A program made the position numbers and the translations under genes. A stretch of DNA of 6,540 nt from an uncultured Ruminococcus sp. GTDB taxonomy: Bacteria; Bacillota; Clostridia; Oscillospirales; Acutalibacteraceae. Each line of letters starts with the position of its first letter. The first letter of the stretch is position 1. Location of the stretch: contig CACYDO010000106.1 in the NCBI GenBank assembly GCA_902773165.1, positions 1 through 6,540 of the forward strand. The letters are read 5' to 3'. The notes beneath the pieces were generated by a model. The model worked only from the letters and a program-made list of their open reading frames with translations, was not told the DNA's origin and did not search any database. Shown piece by piece: positions 5,206-6,540 of this stretch.

Positions 5206-6540
5206 ATGAGAAAGCTTTTCACAAAAATCATTTGCTGTGCTCTGCTCGCTGGTTTGGTAACAAGCGGCAGTATTGTTGCGCTCAACGGTGCGGTTGACGC
5301 TTCCGCAGCAGAAGTTACGGCTGAAGAGTCCGCAGCAAGCGGCATTACAGTTCACTACAAGAGTGACGCTGGTACGCCGTCTGTTTATTATTGGAATTCC
5401 CTGCCGAAAAATATCGAAGTAGAGTATCCCGGTGCAGCGATGACAGATGAGGGAGACGGCTGGTATAGCTATACTTTCGATGGCATAACTAAGATCAATA
5501 TGCAGTTCATCGCAGGCGGCAGCCGTACAACAGAACTGACAAGAACAACAGCCGGCGAGTATTGGTTCGACGGCAAGAAGTGGTACAATAAAAAGCCCGG
5601 TAAGGTAACTCCCGGTCCCAATCCGGTAGGCGATTATGAGCGTACTGATATGCGTCAGGATTCTATTTATTTCGTTATCACAACGAGATTCTATGACGGT
5701 GACACAGGCAACAACGTTCATTGCTGGGACGACGCACAGGCTAACAACCCCGATTCAGACCCGGCTTGGAGAGGTGATTTTCAGGGTCTTATCGACAAAC
5801 TCGATTACATCAAGGCTCTCGGATTCAGCGCGATCTGGATCACTCCTGTAGTAGAGAACTGCTCCGGTTACGATTACCACGGCTATCATGCGTTTGATTT
5901 CAGCAAGGTAGATCCCCGTTATGAGAGCGATGGGGCTACGTATCAGGATCTTATCAACGCAGCTCATGCGAAGGATATCAAGATCATTCAGGACGTTGTT
6001 TGGAACCACTCCTCTAACTTCGGTGAGGCTACACTTTGCCCCATGTTTGAAAAAGAGTATGATTCTATCCAGGATCTTGCTGATCCCGACAGCGTTAAGC
6101 ACGTTAGCAACTCTAAGCTTCTTGAGAAGTATCCTGATTACGATTCAATGCAGCCCGGTCCGCAGTTCCAGGCTCGTCTTGCTATGATGAAGGAAGACAA
6201 TACTGATACAAAGAACTACTACCATCATGAGAAGAACCTCAGCTACGGTTCTTACACCGAGCAGACAGGTCAGATGGCAGGCGACTGCGTTGATATCAAC
6301 ACAGAGAATCCCGAAGTAGCTAAGTATCTCGTAGATACATTCATGAATTATGTAAACATGGGCGTTGACTGCTGCCGTTTCGATACAGAGAAGCACATCA
6401 ACCGCTGGACTCTTAACAACGGTTACTTCCCGGCATTCCAGAAGGTAGATAACTTCTACATCTTCGGTGAGGTTTGCTCACGCCGCCGTGAGGTTATGAA
6501 CGAGGGCGGTCCTTCCGACTCCTGCTTCTTCTACACATGG
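5206..6540 (+). CDS. Secreted alpha-amylase-type glycoside hydrolase (CBM26-like module plus GH13), 3' end outside window
   Basis: The frame is open for 445 residues to the window edge. Residues 1-34 form a Sec signal peptide: basic MRKLFTK, a hydrophobic core, and ASA before the likely cleavage after residue 34. Residues about 46-130 resemble a family 26 starch-binding module (VYYWNSLP, YPGAAM, GWYSYTF, GEYWFDGKKWY). A short Pro/Gly linker (131-143) leads to the GH13 barrel from about 150. GH13 signatures are YHGYHAFDF (224-232), region I DVVWNH (263-268), VDIN (362-365), region II RFDTEKH (391-397, with nucleophile D393) and region III IFGEV (419-423, acid/base E422). Region IV, with the third catalytic Asp, lies beyond the window. 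The enzyme should cleave alpha-1,4 bonds of starch or maltodextrin outside the cell. The subfamily, and any dockerin or cell-wall anchor at the C-terminus, cannot be judged. AAGGAGG nine bases upstream supports the start. The codons are biased as in gap, suggesting high expression. Region II has the unusual pair C389-C390 before R391. Confidence 0.93.
   Translation, partial: MRKLFTKIICCALLAGLVTSGSIVALNGAVDASAAEVTAEESAASGITVHYKSDAGTPSVYYWNSLPKNIEVEYPGAAMTDEGDGWYSYTFDGITKINMQFIAGGSRTTELTRTTAGEYWFDGKKWYNKKPGKVTPGPNPVGDYERTDMRQDSIYFVITTRFYDGDTGNNVHCWDDAQANNPDSDPAWRGDFQGLIDKLDYIKALGFSAIWITPVVENCSGYDYHGYHAFDFSKVDPRYESDGATYQDLINAAHAKDIKIIQDVVWNHSSNFGEATLCPMFEKEYDSIQDLADPDSVKHVSNSKLLEKYPDYDSMQPGPQFQARLAMMKEDNTDTKNYYHHEKNLSYGSYTEQTGQMAGDCVDINTENPEVAKYLVDTFMNYVNMGVDCCRFDTEKHINRWTLNNGYFPAFQKVDNFYIFGEVCSRRREVMNEGGPSDSCFFYTW

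Noticed and set aside
5176..5721. Minus-strand open frame of 181 codons
   Set aside because: It is antisense to the signal peptide and CBM-like region of the amylase; the plus-strand frame is clearly the real gene.

Overview
This window looks like chromosomal DNA from an anaerobic Clostridia-class Firmicute, most likely Ruminococcus-like (Oscillospiraceae). The basis is the clostridial-type GAPDH, the Gram-positive CpsC/CpsD/CpsB tyrosine-kinase module, strong AGGAGG-type ribosome binding sites, AT-rich intergenic DNA and a secreted starch-degrading enzyme. The genus is inference. All genes found lie on the + strand.

Layout: (1) 1-483 is the 3' part of a type I glyceraldehyde-3-phosphate dehydrogenase gene, closed by a clear intrinsic terminator at 509-541. 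(2) 707-2233 is a complete YifB/ComM-family AAA+ ATPase gene with its own candidate promoter (560-588). (3) 2234-2494 is an AT-rich intergenic region. It holds a 10-bp direct repeat, a perfect 12-bp palindrome and a near-consensus extended sigma-A-type promoter (TTGACA, 17 bp, TGTGATAAT). (4) 2495-4762 is a compact, translationally overlapping three-gene operon: membrane modulator (CpsC/CapA type), cytoplasmic bacterial tyrosine kinase (CpsD/CapB type) and PHP-family tyrosine phosphatase (CpsB/CapC type). It ends in an intrinsic terminator at 4767-4805. (5) 4806-5205 is about 400 bp of gene-free, AT-rich DNA with small repeats and a candidate promoter. (6) 5206-6540 is the 5' part of a secreted starch hydrolase gene (signal peptide, CBM26-like module, GH13 catalytic domain) that runs off the window.

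How the genes work together: the three cps-type genes encode a phosphorylation switch. The membrane protein activates the kinase, the kinase autophosphorylates on its C-terminal tyrosine cluster, and the PHP phosphatase reverses this. Such switches normally control polysaccharide chain length and export. Here no glycosyltransferase, flippase or polymerase gene lies between the promoter and the terminator, so the module is self-contained and probably acts on targets encoded elsewhere. GAPDH (glycolysis) and the amylase (starch breakdown) are metabolically compatible, but nothing links them in transcription.

I see no mobile element, CRISPR array, RNA gene or clearly unprecedented system. The most unusual points are in the kinase: a period-3 His-rich N-terminus (HHK/HHR units), a degenerate EX2RX2R oligomerisation motif, and a tyrosine tail whose codons also carry the ribosome binding site and start of the phosphatase gene. 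A hairpin abutting the amylase ribosome binding site is also worth checking.
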